Shown here one piece after another: positions 34,989 to 46,337 of a stretch of DNA of 64,000 nt. Origin of the DNA: Zygnema cylindricum (Eukaryota > Streptophyta > Zygnematophyceae > Zygnematales > Zygnemataceae). The number at the start of each line of letters is the position of its first letter. The first letter of the stretch is position 1. The notes under the pieces are model-generated. The model saw only the letters and a list, made by a program, of their open reading frames with translations. It had not been told where the DNA came from and did no database searches. The translations under genes were made by a program, and so were the position numbers. The DNA is taken from assembly GCA_037447655.1 (NCBI GenBank), contig JBBHKE010002550.1, forward strand, positions 29,905-93,904. The letters run 5' to 3'.

Positions 34989-36125
34989 TGTTAAAATGTG
35001 TGTATTTTCTAGGTCTTAATTTATTCTACTTTGTCAAATAGGTTGTCTAAAGTCATCTATACTTGTCGTAGTCACTAGAAGACAGAGATAGCCATGGCTA
35101 CCTAGGTAGTCAAGGAGATGAAAGGAAGAAGCAGAGGAGTTATTCTAGGCGGCACCAAAATGTATGCGAACAGACCAAGATTTGATCCTGGTCGGTCTGA
35201 TTTAAGACCGTACAGATACAGCCTTCCGCCTTATCCGCTAGATGTAATGAAGACCGATACACATATAGGGTTTGAAAAGTATTTAAAGTCGTTCACACCG
35301 GTATCATCCATTTAACGGCGAAACCAAACTACATGTACATAGAAAGTAACTGCACGAAAATAATACGGGGCGCACGAAACAAATGTCGAAGATATTTGTT
35401 CGACGGCCAAGATTAAAAATTGGAAATATAATCGAACGACTCATATTTCAGCCGGTTGTACGGAATGACAATTTTGGCGGTTTTTGGACGCGCTGACACC
35501 GAATGACACGTGGCAATATCCTGGAGGATTGCGGGATCTCCGAAACGCGAGATGACAAGTCCAAATGTGACAAATGTCACATTATGGTTGTGTCGTACAA
35601 GGACCGTACAGAAAGTACTCCGGCACCTGTACTTTCTTGTACGGTACACTCATATTATAGGTGCGTACCTCAGTACTGGGGGGCTTAGAGAGGGGTTTTA
35701 AGACTTAGAATATTTTTGGTAGGTAGCCGCCTCTCCGAGAGAGCATCTTGTATAAAAGGCAAACTTTGGCCAGTCATAACTATCAATTTACTTGACCATT
35801 TTCAGTGATTCTTTTTGCTGCAGACTCAAGGGAGTCCACAATACACAAGGGTGTAGTTGGTCAAAGAATTTGTTTGCCAGAGTGGGTGCATTTCTTAGGG
35901 AAAGTCAAAGTGGGTGAATTTGTCCAAATGTCATATTCAAACTTTGCATTCTGTGGTGGAACTGAGCACAAAGAAAATGTTATTTCACAGGAGTGAAGTT
36001 GTATTGGGGTTTTGATTGTCAAGGGTTCAGTCATTTGGGTTTATATCAAGTTGGAGTCAGCATCACCTAGATAAGCTTCTTTTAGATCGGCGATTTATGT
36101 GGGTAATGGAGCACACAGAGTTTCA
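34989..36125 (+). repeat. LTR6 (3' LTR of element D, subfamily 1b)
   Basis: TGTTAAAATGTGTG...GAGTTTCA, 1137 bp. Contains a G-box GACACGTGGCAA (about 35506), a clean U3 inverted repeat at 35604-35644 (CCGTACAGAAAGTAC / GTACTTTCTTGTACGG), a TATA box at 35751 and the gag start ATGGAGCACACAG at 36106. Confidence 0.88.
35751..35757 (+). promoter_or_regulatory. TATA box of LTR6
   Basis: TATAAAA follows the CTCTC-CGA-GAGAG palindrome and precedes the conserved 'CATAACTATCAA' region, so the transcript would start about 30 nt downstream and include the U5 hairpins. Other LTRs show TATAAAT (39952) or the weaker TACAAAA at the same place. Confidence 0.7.
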
Positions 36126-38145
36126 ATGCTTGTAGCTCTATCAATTAGTGTCCTATTTAATCTTTCAACTACCCCATTCAGTTCCGGGTTTTCTGGAACT
36201 GTCTTTTGGTGTTGGACTCCATCTTCCCTCAGAAAATCCTCAAACTGGTTAGAAATATACTCTCCACAATTGTCACTCCTTACTCTCTTGATTGGAGTTT
36301 CATGGAGGTTTTCGATCCATGCTTTATATTGTCTAAAACAATCTTGAGCTTCTGACCAATCATCACTGATAGTCATCATAAATCTCTTCCCCCCGGGTGA
36401 GGGCATTTTGGCCGGTCCCCAAATATCTTTGTGTACTAAATCTAGAATTTTTTTCTCCCTTATAAGTGGCTGTTTTGGGAAAGGGTGATCTGTGTGCTTT
36501 ACCTTGAGCACATCCACTAGAATCACTTAGATTCTCACTATCATTGAACTGAATTCCTTCTAGCACTCCTATCTTTTTCATCTCTCTTAGCTTATCTAGA
36601 TTCACATGCCCAAGCCTCTTATGCCACAACATTATATCATGAACACGAGCATAATAAACTTTCTTCTTTTCATTGCTTAATATCAGCCTAAACATCCCTT
36701 GGCTACCTTTTTCAGCTGTGAAATAATCTTCCTCCTCAAAACTAACAATAAAGACTCTTTTCCTAGTACTAGTATCAAAACCCTTATCATCTAATACAGA
36801 CGTAGAGATGAGATTTTTCTTCAGCTCAGGAATAAACAACACATCGGAGAATTTAACTATAGATGTCTTTCTTTCTACTAACACTTGCAGATCTACCGAT
36901 CCCAGAAGAGTATTAGTGACTATCCTCCCATCCAAGTACTCTATCTATCAGGTGGGAATCTTTCTTATCTTAGTGAACAGGTGTTTATCCTTACATTTGT
37001 GCATGGGACACCTGAATGTTCAATCTTGCTTTCTTCACCTTTCAATCCACCGAAAGCACATTTTTCCTTTCGTGGAATTTCTACTTCGTTTGTCGCTTCC
37101 AACTCCTCGTCCAATTGGAGCTCATTGTCCTTGTCTTCGGATTCCACCTCATGTACCTGTGTCAGAAGGGCCTTTTTCTTCCCTCTCGGGGTTCCACCGG
37201 TTTGCCTTTGCTTTAACCGAAGCTCGGTTAGCTTAGTGCACTCCGCTATATAGTGCCCTTGTTTCTTACAAAAATGACTTAAACCCTTAGTAGCCCTTGG
37301 TCCCAACTCGTCGGTCTGATTTTTCTCTTCCCCCCCTCCGTAATTTCCAACCGGTTTTCGGGAATCCTTGTTCCTCCAATCAGTCCCAGCTGCCAAGGCT
37401 TGCCCACTCTTTCCTCCCTTTCGGATCTTAATCGTATTCTCCCGAACGAGAATCATCCCTACCACTGAGTTCCATATCCACCTTGAGTATGTTGAGTCCA
37501 ACACACAGTTGACTATGTTCTCGAACTCATGAGGTAATTTCATCAATAAACAATTAACCTTTTCCTTTTCACTAAATTCTTTTCTAGCACTCTTTAGCTC
37601 CATGAAAAGTGTAGCAAGCTCATTGCAAAAATCCAACATATTCCCCCCTTTGTATACATATTTGTTAATTTTTAGATCAGCCAACTGTTGTTGCTGAATC
37701 GTACCACTTGGGTATATCCTTATGAGAGCCATCCAAAGATCGGATGCTCTTTCTACCTGCAAATGAGGACATGCAAGCCTTTGAGTAAGATGGCGAGGAT
37801 GAAGTGCTTTGCCAGAAGTTTAAGGTATCAGTATCATTCTCCTCGTTCCTCGGAATAGGTGACATGAATGCCGAACCAGGTTCTATTAGTGCGATCGTCT
37901 CCTTCTCCTTTCCTTTGTCCACCACCTACCCTTCCTTTGACTCCTCCGTTGAAGATGGATCTGCTTTCTTGGTGAATCTGCATCCTCCAAACCTTGGAGG
38001 GATTCTAAGACTTGATGGACGCCCCACTCGTCCACTCACTATCCCCAAAAACCTTTCCTCACATAGAGCTCCTGTCATCATACTTTCCCAATATATGAAG
38101 CTAGTTCCATTAAATATAGGAACCCTATAGTATGGGCCCATAACG
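36126..38145 (-). pseudogene. Element E: gag, protease and N-terminal integrase, truncated
   Basis: Minus strand from primer-binding site 38145-38131. Gag has PRNEENDTDT and a knuckle SHFCKKQGHYIAEC whose first Cys is Ser. The protease motif is HSG rather than DSG. Integrase has MLWHKRLGHVN, CSGCAQGKAHRSPFP, HKDIWGPAKMPS, SDNCGEYISNQF and NGVVERLNR, with about 30 bp deleted after MMTISDDWS. It ends abruptly at LTR6; RT and RNase H are absent. Confidence 0.85.
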
Positions 38146-39020
38146 AGCAACTCTGAGACCTTCATAGGTCCTCAGAATGTACAGCTTGCAAGAAGCCTCT
38201 AGGATAACCCTGACCCCTTTGTGTTTCAACAAGAATAACTGTCACCCTGGCAGCAAAAAACTTTGACCACCTTCACCCCTATGAACGCAAGACTCCCCTG
38301 AGTCGATAGCAAAAACAATCTTTGAATTTGCTCCCCTGAGCAGTAAGTTATGGAGGGTCAAATTTGACCTTTTGTACAGAAGCTCTTTGGCAAAGAGGGT
38401 CTTATCTACCAAATTTTTCTAAGTCCTATCTCTCTCTAAAACTCTATCTACTAACATACGACACCAATCATATTACTATGCCGTACAAAAAGGTACAGTA
38501 GCCGGTGTACTTTCTTTACGAACATTGTACGACATGGCCAAAATGTCGACACATGTCATATCTCCATTCGTTTCCGTAATCCCTGGAGATGCTAAAATCC
38601 AATGTCGTGGTGCCACGTGTCATCCGATGTGGCGGTGACCATAAACCGACGAAATTCTCTTCCGCGATCCCGGCATTCTTTTCGGCTGTCTGATCGAATG
38701 CCGATTTCAATCGTAGCCGTCATAAATATTTGTGCGGTATTTGTTTCGCTATCGAAACAAATGCGCGGTACTTGTTTCTTCTCCGTACTCGTAATCCGTA
38801 CATTTCATAACTGGCTCTATGTATCCCGTATATAGTTGCCGTTAAATGAATTAGCCTACATGGTAACGTTTATATACTTATTAAACCCTATATCATTTAC
38901 CACTAGTCCTAGTCTTAATATAAGAGTCCACCGGCTACCAGCAACATTAACTAACCGTAGGTGCCACGATCAAATCCTGAAACCGACAGGTATCCTTTTA
39001 GTAAATCAACTAATGTACTA
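38146..39020 (-). repeat. LTR7 (5' LTR of element E), truncated
   Basis: Minus strand, ends AGAGTTGCT. Hairpins GCTC-AGGG-GAGC and GACTC-AGGG-GAGTC are perfect. The outer U3 (about 200-320 bp) is missing where LTR8 begins. tRNA-like unit at about 38905-38985. Confidence 0.8.
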
Positions 39021-40327
39021 TGTTGATATTTGGGTATTTTCTAGGTCTTTTTAGAATAGAAAAGTTGTAGAGGCAGTCTGCCTCTAACCTCCTTCTCCAA
39101 GCCCCCACACTTGTTGTAGTCACTGAAGGCTGGAGAGGGAGCTAGTGCCATGGCTGCCTAAGCTCTCCAGAGAGAACGGAATAGATAATAGGTATGTTTA
39201 CCAAAAAGGTATTTGACGGACCCAGGAATTGATCCTGGTACCTACAGTTCGTCAAACGTCCCGTAGCCGTTAGCTTTGTCCATTTAGTCTAAGACTAGTG
39301 CTAGGACATATTGGGTTTGATAAATATTTAAATAGTTATAGGTAGGCTTTTCCATTTAATTAGGTTACGGTATATAGGGCATAGAAACAGTTGTACTTTT
39401 AGTACCAGACGAAATAAATATTACGGACATTTATTTCGACGGTCCGTTTTAATGACGATGTAAATCGGACGGCCGTGGTTAGCGCCGACATCGCGGAAAG
39501 GAAAATTTGGCAGTTTGCAGACGCCGCCATTCTGGATGACACGTGCCAGCATCGTACGGGATTACGGAATTTCCGGAACGACAGAAAACAAATCCGGAGT
39601 GACAAATGTCGCACTATGGCGACATCGTACAATGTACGTACAGAAAGTACTCCGGCACTTATACTTTCTTGTACGTACCATTTTTCTGATGCGGCATGAC
39701 CTGGCGCCACGTGGAGAGATAAGATTTGGAGGCGGGAATTCAGGAGGTTATAAGAGCGAATCCGAATAGGACATTTGTTGACTTTTTAACCATGTCGTAC
39801 GATGACCGTACAAAAGGTACACCGACATTTGTACCTTTATATATTATACAGTAATGTGATTGGTCCGTACCTCAGTACTAGAGGGTTTAGAGAGGGGTTT
39901 AGGACTTAGAATATTTCGGGTAGGTAACTGACTCTCCCAGAGAGCACCTTGTATAAATGGCAAACTTTGGCCAGCCATAACTATCAACTCAGTTGACCAA
40001 ATTCAGTGATTATTTTTGCTGCCGGCTCACGGGAGTCCAAACTACACAGGGGTGTAATCGACAAGAGTGTTTGCCTGCCAGGGTGGCTGCATTTATAAGG
40101 GAAAGTCAAAGTGGGTGAATGTGTCCAAATCTCATATTCTAACTTTGCATTCTGTGGTGGAACTGAGCACACAGAAAGTCTTATTTCACAGGGGTGAAGC
40201 TGTAATGGGGTTCTGATTGTCAAGGGGTCAATCATTTGGGTTTATATAAACTTGGAGTCGGCACTATCTAGATTAGCTTCCTTTGGACCTGCGAATTCTG
40301 TGTGGCAATGGAGCCCATAGAATTTCA
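39021..40327 (+). repeat. LTR8 (5' LTR of element F, subfamily 1b)
   Basis: TGTTGATATTTGGG...GAATTTCA, 1307 bp. Has a duplicated-looking U3 with two GTAC inverted-repeat blocks (about 39637-39676 and 39807-39850), TATA box at 39952 and the ATGGAGCCC gag start at 40308. Longer than the other LTRs because of the extra U3 block. Confidence 0.85.
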
Positions 40328-40342
40328 GGTTATGGGCCCACC
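40328..40342 (+). promoter_or_regulatory. Primer-binding site, exact 15-nt match to initiator tRNA-Met anticodon arm
   Basis: GGTTATGGGCCCACC directly after the LTR. Its reverse complement equals positions 26-40 of plant initiator tRNA-Met as I recall it. Reads in frame as V-M-G-P-P within gag. Confidence 0.85.
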
Positions 40343-41413
40343 ATCTAAGGTTCCTATGTTTGATGGAACAGACTTCAATTATTGGGAATTGTTTTTATTG
40401 CAATTTATGTTGATAATTTGCTTGTTTTAAGTAAATCTATGGATAAAATAAATAAGTTGAAAAATGATTTAAAAGGAAGACTTGAGATGAAGGATATGGG
40501 AGAAGCAAGGTATATTTTGGGAATTCAGGTAGAAAAAGACAAAGATAGAAAGATAATAAGATTAACTCAAAAAGAGGCCATTTGAAACATGTTAGAAAAA
40601 TTCCAAATGGACAAGGCTAATAGTTGTACCACTCTTATGGAATTAAAGAAGGGAAGTGAGGGGAGTGAGGAAGAGGGAGTTTTAATCTTAGATGATGGGG
40701 TAGGCCCGGAAGAGAAAAGATTTATGTAGACCATCCCTTATAGACAAGTAGTGGGCAGCCAAATATATTTCATCAATTTTACCCGTCCGGATATATCCGC
40801 AACTGTATGAGTACTAAGTAGGAGTCCGAATGCTGCCACTAAGAAAGATTAGGAGGCAACTAAGAGAGGCCTTAGATATCTCATAGGGACCAGGGATCAA
40901 TGGTTGCATTTGGGTAAAAACAATACTGACATCACCACTTGGAGTGATGCCAGCTATGGGGATGCTCCTATGAGGAGATGCACATCTGGATATGTATTAT
41001 ATGTGGGTGATGGGGCTTGCTGCTGGAGCAGCAAGCAGCAAAAGGTCATTGCTCACTCCACCATGGAGGCTGAGTACATGGCTTCTTGTTCTGCTGTAAA
41101 AGAATTAATGTGGGTCAAGTTTTTGCTTGGTGAGCTTGGTCATCTTAAGAGTGGTGTCCAAAAAGTGTTTTGTGATAATCAGGTTGCCATTGCCATTTCT
41201 GCCAATCCTAAACATCACTTTAAAGCCAAACACATGGACATTAGACTTAGCTTTGTTAGGGAGAAAGAAGAAAACAAGATATCAGTTTGGAGTATAAACC
41301 AGATAGTGAAATGGTAGCAGATACGATGACCAAACCTGTTCCTTCTCCTAAACTAATTTTCTGCCGAGAGAAGTGTGGTCTTAAAATAAAGAATGACTAG
41401 AAAATAATGGGAG
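40343..41413 (+). pseudogene. Element F internal deletion derivative (gag start joined to RT/RNase H)
   Basis: The first 15 codons of gag (MFDGTDFNYWE) run at about 40388 straight into RT VFIAIYVDNLLVLSKS, so the rest of gag, protease, integrase and half of RT are gone. The RT catalytic motif is YVDN (second Asp replaced by Asn). RNase H (TTWSDASYGDAPMRRCTSG, STMEAEYMAS, FCDNQVAIAISANPKHHFK) is in a good 137-codon frame at 40904-41317. Confidence 0.85.
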
Positions 41414-42448
41414 TGTAGAAATTAAAGGTTATTTTAGTATTTTCTAGGTTTTGTAAAATGCAGAAAAGAAGCAGAGGCAGTTTACCTCTAACTCCTCTCT
41501 CCAACTCCCACACTTGTCGTAGTCACTAAAAGTTGGAGAGGGAGATAGAGCCATGGCCGCCTATGCTATCCCGACGGGGAGAGACATTAGGTTAGTAGAT
41601 TTTACCAAAATAAACTTGGCGTGCCCAAGATTTGAACCTGAAACGTGCCGTCCGCCAAAGTAGCGGGTAGCTTGTAGTCTTAGCCAACTAGTCTAAACCA
41701 CAAATACAAGATATAGGGTTTGATAGATATATAAATGTTAACACATCGGCTATCTTCATTCAACGGGATATTTAGACATAGATACAGTTTGTAATATACG
41801 GCGTACGGCACATCCGAAACGGATACCGCGCATTTTGTTTCGAAGGTGAAACAAATATTGCGCAAGTATTTATGACGGCTACGATTCTAATCCGGCTTAA
41901 TCGGACGGGCACGAAGCATGCCGAGATCCCGTAATAGGTTTTTGGCGGTTTGCGGTTGACGTCACCTCAATCGCCACGTGGCACAACCACATTGGATTAC
42001 GCCATCTCCGGGGATTCCCGGAACGAATCCAAAAATGACATGTGTCGACTTTTTGGCCATGTCGTACAATGGCCGAACATAAAGTACAACGACACATGTA
42101 CCTTTATGTACGAAAAACTATTATGATTGGTATTGTACTTCAGTAGATAGAGTTTTAGAGAGAGATAAGACTTAGAAAAATTAGATAGATTGGACCCTCT
42201 CTCTTAGAGAGCTTCTGTACAAAAGGTCAACTTTGACCCTTCATAACTTACTGCTCAGGGGAGCAAATTCATAGATTCTTTTTGCTATCAACTCAAGAAA
42301 GTCTTGCCTTTACAGAGGTGAAGATGGTCAGAGTTTTTGTCTTTTAGGGTGGCAGTTATTCTTGCTGAAACACAAAGGGGTGAGGGTTATCCTAGAGGCT
42401 TCGTGTGAGCTGCCTACTCTGAGGTCCTATGGAGGTCTCACAGTTGCA
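41414..42448 (+). repeat. LTR9
   Basis: TGTAGAAATTAAAGG...CACAGTTGCA, 1035 bp. Follows element F but belongs to subfamily 1a, unlike LTR8. GCTC-AGGG-GAGC is intact; the other hairpins are decayed. tRNA-like unit at about 41620-41700. It joins founder RT directly at 42449. Confidence 0.85.
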
Positions 42449-43744
42449 TCTAGCAGCAGCGGAAGACATGAAGATGCACCAGATGGACATCAAGACAACC
42501 TTTTTGCATGGAGAATTGGAAGAGGAGATCTTAATGTGACAACCTGAAGGATTTGTGGAGGAAGGAGAGGAGAGTAAGGTATGTTGGCTAATTAAATCTC
42601 TTTATGGTTTGAAACAGGCGCCTCGACAATGGAATAAAAAGCTTGATGAGTTTCTTAGCGATGTGGGATATATTCGATTGAGCTCAGATCACTCAATCTA
42701 TGTTTTTGAAGATGAGGAAGGTGTTATTTTTATTGCAATTTATGTTGATGATTTGCTTGTTTTAAGTAAATCAATGGAAAATATTAATAAATTAAAAACT
42801 GATATTAAAGGGAGATTTGAGATGAAGGATATGGGGGAGGCAAGATATATTTTGGGAATTCAAGTAGAAAGAGACCGAGAAGAGAGATTATAAGATTGAC
42901 TCAAAAAGAAGCAATAGAGAACATGTTCGAAAAAATTTAGATGGATAAGGCTAATAGTTGTACAACTCCAGTGGAGTTAAAGAAGGGAAGTGAGGGGAGT
43001 GAGGAAGAAGGAATCATAGTCTTAGACGAGGAATTAAGTCCTGAAGAACAAAAGTACATGCACACTATTCCTTACAAGCAAGTAGTGGGAAGCCTTATCT
43101 ATTTTATGAAATTGTACCCGGCCGAATTTAGCTGCAACTGTAGGAGTGCTGAGTAGACGTCTAAATGTTCCCACTGAGAGGGATTGGGAGGCGAGTTAGA
43201 GAGTCCTTAAATATTTGATAGGAACTAGCGATCTATGGTTGCATTTGGGTGGAGAGAATACTGACATCACTACTTGGAGTGATGCTAGTTATGGTGATGC
43301 TCCGATGAGGAGATGTACTTCTGGAAATGTATTATATGTGGGTGATGGGGCTTGTTGTTGGAGTAGGAAACAGCAAAAGGTTATTGCTCAGTCCACCATG
43401 GAGGCTCAGTATATGGTCTCTTGCTTTGCTGTAAAAGAATTGATGTGGGTTTAGTCTTTACTTGGTGAGCTTGGTTACCTTAAGAGTGGTGTGTATAATT
43501 TTTTTTGTGATAATCAGGCAACAATCGCTATTTCTGCAAATCTTAAACATCATTTTAAAGCGAAACACATGGACATTAGACTAAGCTTTGTTAGAGATAA
43601 AGTAGAAAAAAAAAAGTTTAGAGTACCGACCAGATAGCGAGATGGTAGCAGATATGATGACCAAACCTGTGCCTTCCCCTAAGCTAATTTTCTGCTGGGA
43701 GAAGTGTGGTCTGAAATTAAAGAGTGACTAGAAAATAAAGGGAG
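42449..43744 (+). pseudogene. Founder RT C-terminal part and RNase H
   Basis: Begins LAAAEDMKMHQMDIKT, continues YGLKQAPRQWN, YVDDLLVLSKS and GEARYILGIQ, with frameshifts near 42885 and 42935. RNase H reads TTWSDASYGDAPMRRCTSG and AQSTMEAQYM (catalytic Glu kept). Ends in the MMTKPVPSP segment and polypurine AAGGGAG. Belongs with the founder segment ending at 26614. Confidence 0.88.
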
Positions 43745-44789
43745 TGTAAAAATTGATGGTTCTTTTAGTATTTTCTAGGTCTAAAATATAATGTAGAGAA
43801 GTAGCTAAGGCAATATGCCTCAAACTCCTCTCTTCAACTCCCACACTTGTTGCAGTCACTGAAAATTAGAGAGGAAGCTAGAGCCATGGTTGCCTATGTT
43901 ATCTAGAGATTTAGGGGTAGTAGATTAGTTGATTTACTAAAAGAGTTCCTGTCGGAACGATGATTTGATCTTGGTACCTACCTTTCGTTAAACTGCCGAT
44001 AGCCTGTAGCTTTAGCCGTTTAGTCTAAGACTAGTGTTAGGTCATATAGGGTTTGATAAATATATAAATGTTTCCACGACGACTAATTCATTAAACGGTA
44101 ACTATTTACTGGATACATAGATTCGGTTATATAAAATACGGTTTAAGGTACAAAGAAGAAACAAGTACCGCGCATTTGTTTCGATAGCGAAACAAATACC
44201 GTGCATTTATTTATGACGACTAAGATTAAAATCTGCATTTAATATGACGGCCGGAATGAATACCGAGATCGCGGAAGAGGATTTTGGCGGTTTGTGGTCA
44301 TCACCACATCGGATGACACGTGGCACAATGACATTGGATTTTGGCATCTCCAGGGATTATCGAAACAAATCCAGATATGACATGTGTCGAGTTTTTGGCC
44401 ATGTCGTACAATGTCCGTACAGAAAGTACATCGACACCTGTGCCTTTCTGTACGACACAATTATATGATTAGTGCCGTACGTCATTAGATAGAGATTTAG
44501 AGTGAGAGAGGAATTATAAAAAATTGGTAGATATGACCCACTCTTCAAGACAACTTTTGTACAAAAGGTCAACTTTTACCCTCCATAACTAACTGCTCAG
44601 GGGAGCAAATTTAGAGATTTTTTTTGCTATCAACTCGGGGGATTCTTCCCTTCACAGGGTGAAGATGGAAAAAAAATTTGTCTGCCTGGGTGGCAGTTAT
44701 ACTTGCTAAAACACAAAAGGGTCAGGGTTATCCTAAAGGCTTTTTTCAAGCTGCCCTTTCTGAGGACCTATGGAGGTCTCAAAGTTGCA
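43745..44789 (+). repeat. LTR10, founder 3' LTR
   Basis: TGTAAAAATTGATGG...AAAGTTGCA, 1045 bp, followed by GTAAC. Contains a perfect 10-bp inverted repeat ATTTGTTTCG/CGAAACAAAT (44174-44197), the G-box at about 44317 and hairpins GCTC-AGGG-GAGC and CTTCAC-AGG-GTGAAG. Confidence 0.88.
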
Positions 44790-45317
44790 GTAACAACGAC
44801 ATAGTTACTTAAGGGTGTGACGATTGTATACGTTGACAATGCTTGTGATGGCTATCAATGCTAGAATCTGTGATGACGCACGTTAATTTTTCTAATTGTT
44901 TGTGACGTCGCATGAGTTTTCGTGATATTGTAGACGTACCGCCTTCGAGCCTGTGTCGTTTCACGGTTGAAGAAGATACACTTTGCCTTTGCGTCACCTT
45001 TCCGCTCGACGTGAAATGGCATTGAAATCTTGAGACCCTTGGCCAAAAATAAAATCCGTACCGGGCGCAAATGGACAAAACCAAACAAATTGTGTACTTT
45101 ACCTCGTCGTACCTGAAAGCAAACAAACAAAAAATAAGAAATAGTGTACCTTTTGCGGTCGCTTGAATTCGTTTGAAATTTGTGTACAAAATTTTACACG
45201 TGTGAATACGTGTTCCTATTTATTTTTCAAATATACTTTGTTTTAAAACACATCTTCCATGTGTTTTTAAGAAAAGTTTGAAGATGACGTTTTTTGGTGA
45301 GGCAGTGGGTCGAAGAA
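44790..45317. mobile_element. Right part of the split Harbinger-like element
   Basis: Starts with the duplicated GTAAC, then CTTAAGGGTGTGACGATTG and onward, matching the inverse of about 10780-11275. It is itself interrupted at 45317 by LTR11, so its far terminus is not in view. Confidence 0.8.
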
Positions 45318-46322
45318 TGTTAAAATAAATAGTTTTTAGTTATTTGTTATTTTCTAGGTCTTAATATATTTGCGGAAAAAGGAACATGCACGCAGCTTGT
45401 CTTCATCTCTTCTCTCATACCCCCATACTTGTTGTAGTCACTGAAAGAGAGAGAGAGTGATGGAGCCATGGCTGCCTCAACTCCATAGACAAGGTTAGAG
45501 AGTGACCTTAAGTCACTCTCTATAAAAAGGTTGAGTCCAGCAGGACTCGAACCCCCGACCGGTAGAGCGTGGCGTAGCCGTCCGCTCTAACCAGTCTGTC
45601 GTAGATATTCGCTGCTGTATATAGGGTGTGACTCATATTTAAAGTATGTTACGTCCCGTAATCCGATTAACGGAAATGTAAATGTAACATCATAGAACAG
45701 GTTAAATTCAGTGTGGACTGAATCCCGCACGAAACAAATGAATCTGACATTTGTTTCGACGGACGACATTTAATGCCAGTTCTTATCCAACGGCATACGT
45801 CTTCGCCGGGATTCTGGAATTGTCACTTTGGCGTTTTGTGACGTGGCATGACCTGGAGCCACGTGGAGAGATGACATTCAGTCATGGGAATTTCGAGGAA
45901 CGTACGGACGAGTGAAAAACGGACACGCGTCCACTTAATAGCCTTGTCGTACATATGCCGTACAAAAGGTACAACAGCAGTAGTACTTTTTGGTATGGTA
46001 CAATAATCTGATTGGTCCGTACTTTAGTAGATATAAGTTATTAGAGGGAATCATGACTTAGAAAATTTTGGTAGGTAGTCACCTTTCCCTTTAAGAGTTT
46101 GTACAAATTGGCATTTTTACTGCCTCATAACTTATCGGCTGGCTGGCCGTTTTCAGTGATTCTTTTTGCTATAGACTTAGGGGAGTCCACACTGCATAGA
46201 GGTGCAGTCAAACTATCATTTTTCCTTTGTGGACAGCAGTGGTTGTGGCTTGAAGTGTGTTAGTTAAATACTATCTAGAGGCTTCCTGTATTTTGTGGTC
46301 CAATAGAGGACACAGAATTGTA
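45318..46322 (+). repeat. LTR11 (5' LTR of element H, family 2)
   Basis: TGTTAAAATAAATAG...GAATTGTA. G-box GCCACGTGGAG (about 45859). U5 hairpins GACTT-AGGG-GAGTC and CTGCA-TAGAGG-TGCAG. The gag start codon has mutated (ATAGAGGACACAG). Confidence 0.87.
45524..45605 (-). promoter_or_regulatory. Antisense tRNA-like Pol III unit in LTR11
   Basis: On the minus strand: A box TGGTTAGAGCGG (45593-45582), a perfect consensus B box GGTTCGAGTCC (45553-45543) and TTTTT (45528-45524). Same layout in LTR12 (B box 49717-49707, T5 at 49692-49688). D-loop-like and T-loop-like parts are convincing; the acceptor stem is not. Confidence 0.65.
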
Positions 46323-46337
46323 GGTTATGGGCCCACC
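46323..46337 (+). promoter_or_regulatory. Primer-binding site of element H, exact match
   Basis: GGTTATGGGCCCACC immediately after LTR11. Confidence 0.85.

Larger units (their letters stand above)
16316..44789 (+). mobile_element. 28.5-kb nested Ty1/copia cluster with outer GTAAC target duplication
   Basis: The cluster starts with LTR1 (16316-17361) and ends with LTR10 (43745-44789). GTAAC directly precedes it (16311-16315) and follows it (44790-44794), and the flanks are two halves of one Harbinger-like element. The founder therefore owns LTR1, the primer-binding site at 17362, internal segments 23709-26614 and 42449-43744, and LTR10. All else is secondary insertion or rearrangement. About 130 bp of founder reverse transcriptase appears missing at the central junction. 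Confidence 0.8.
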
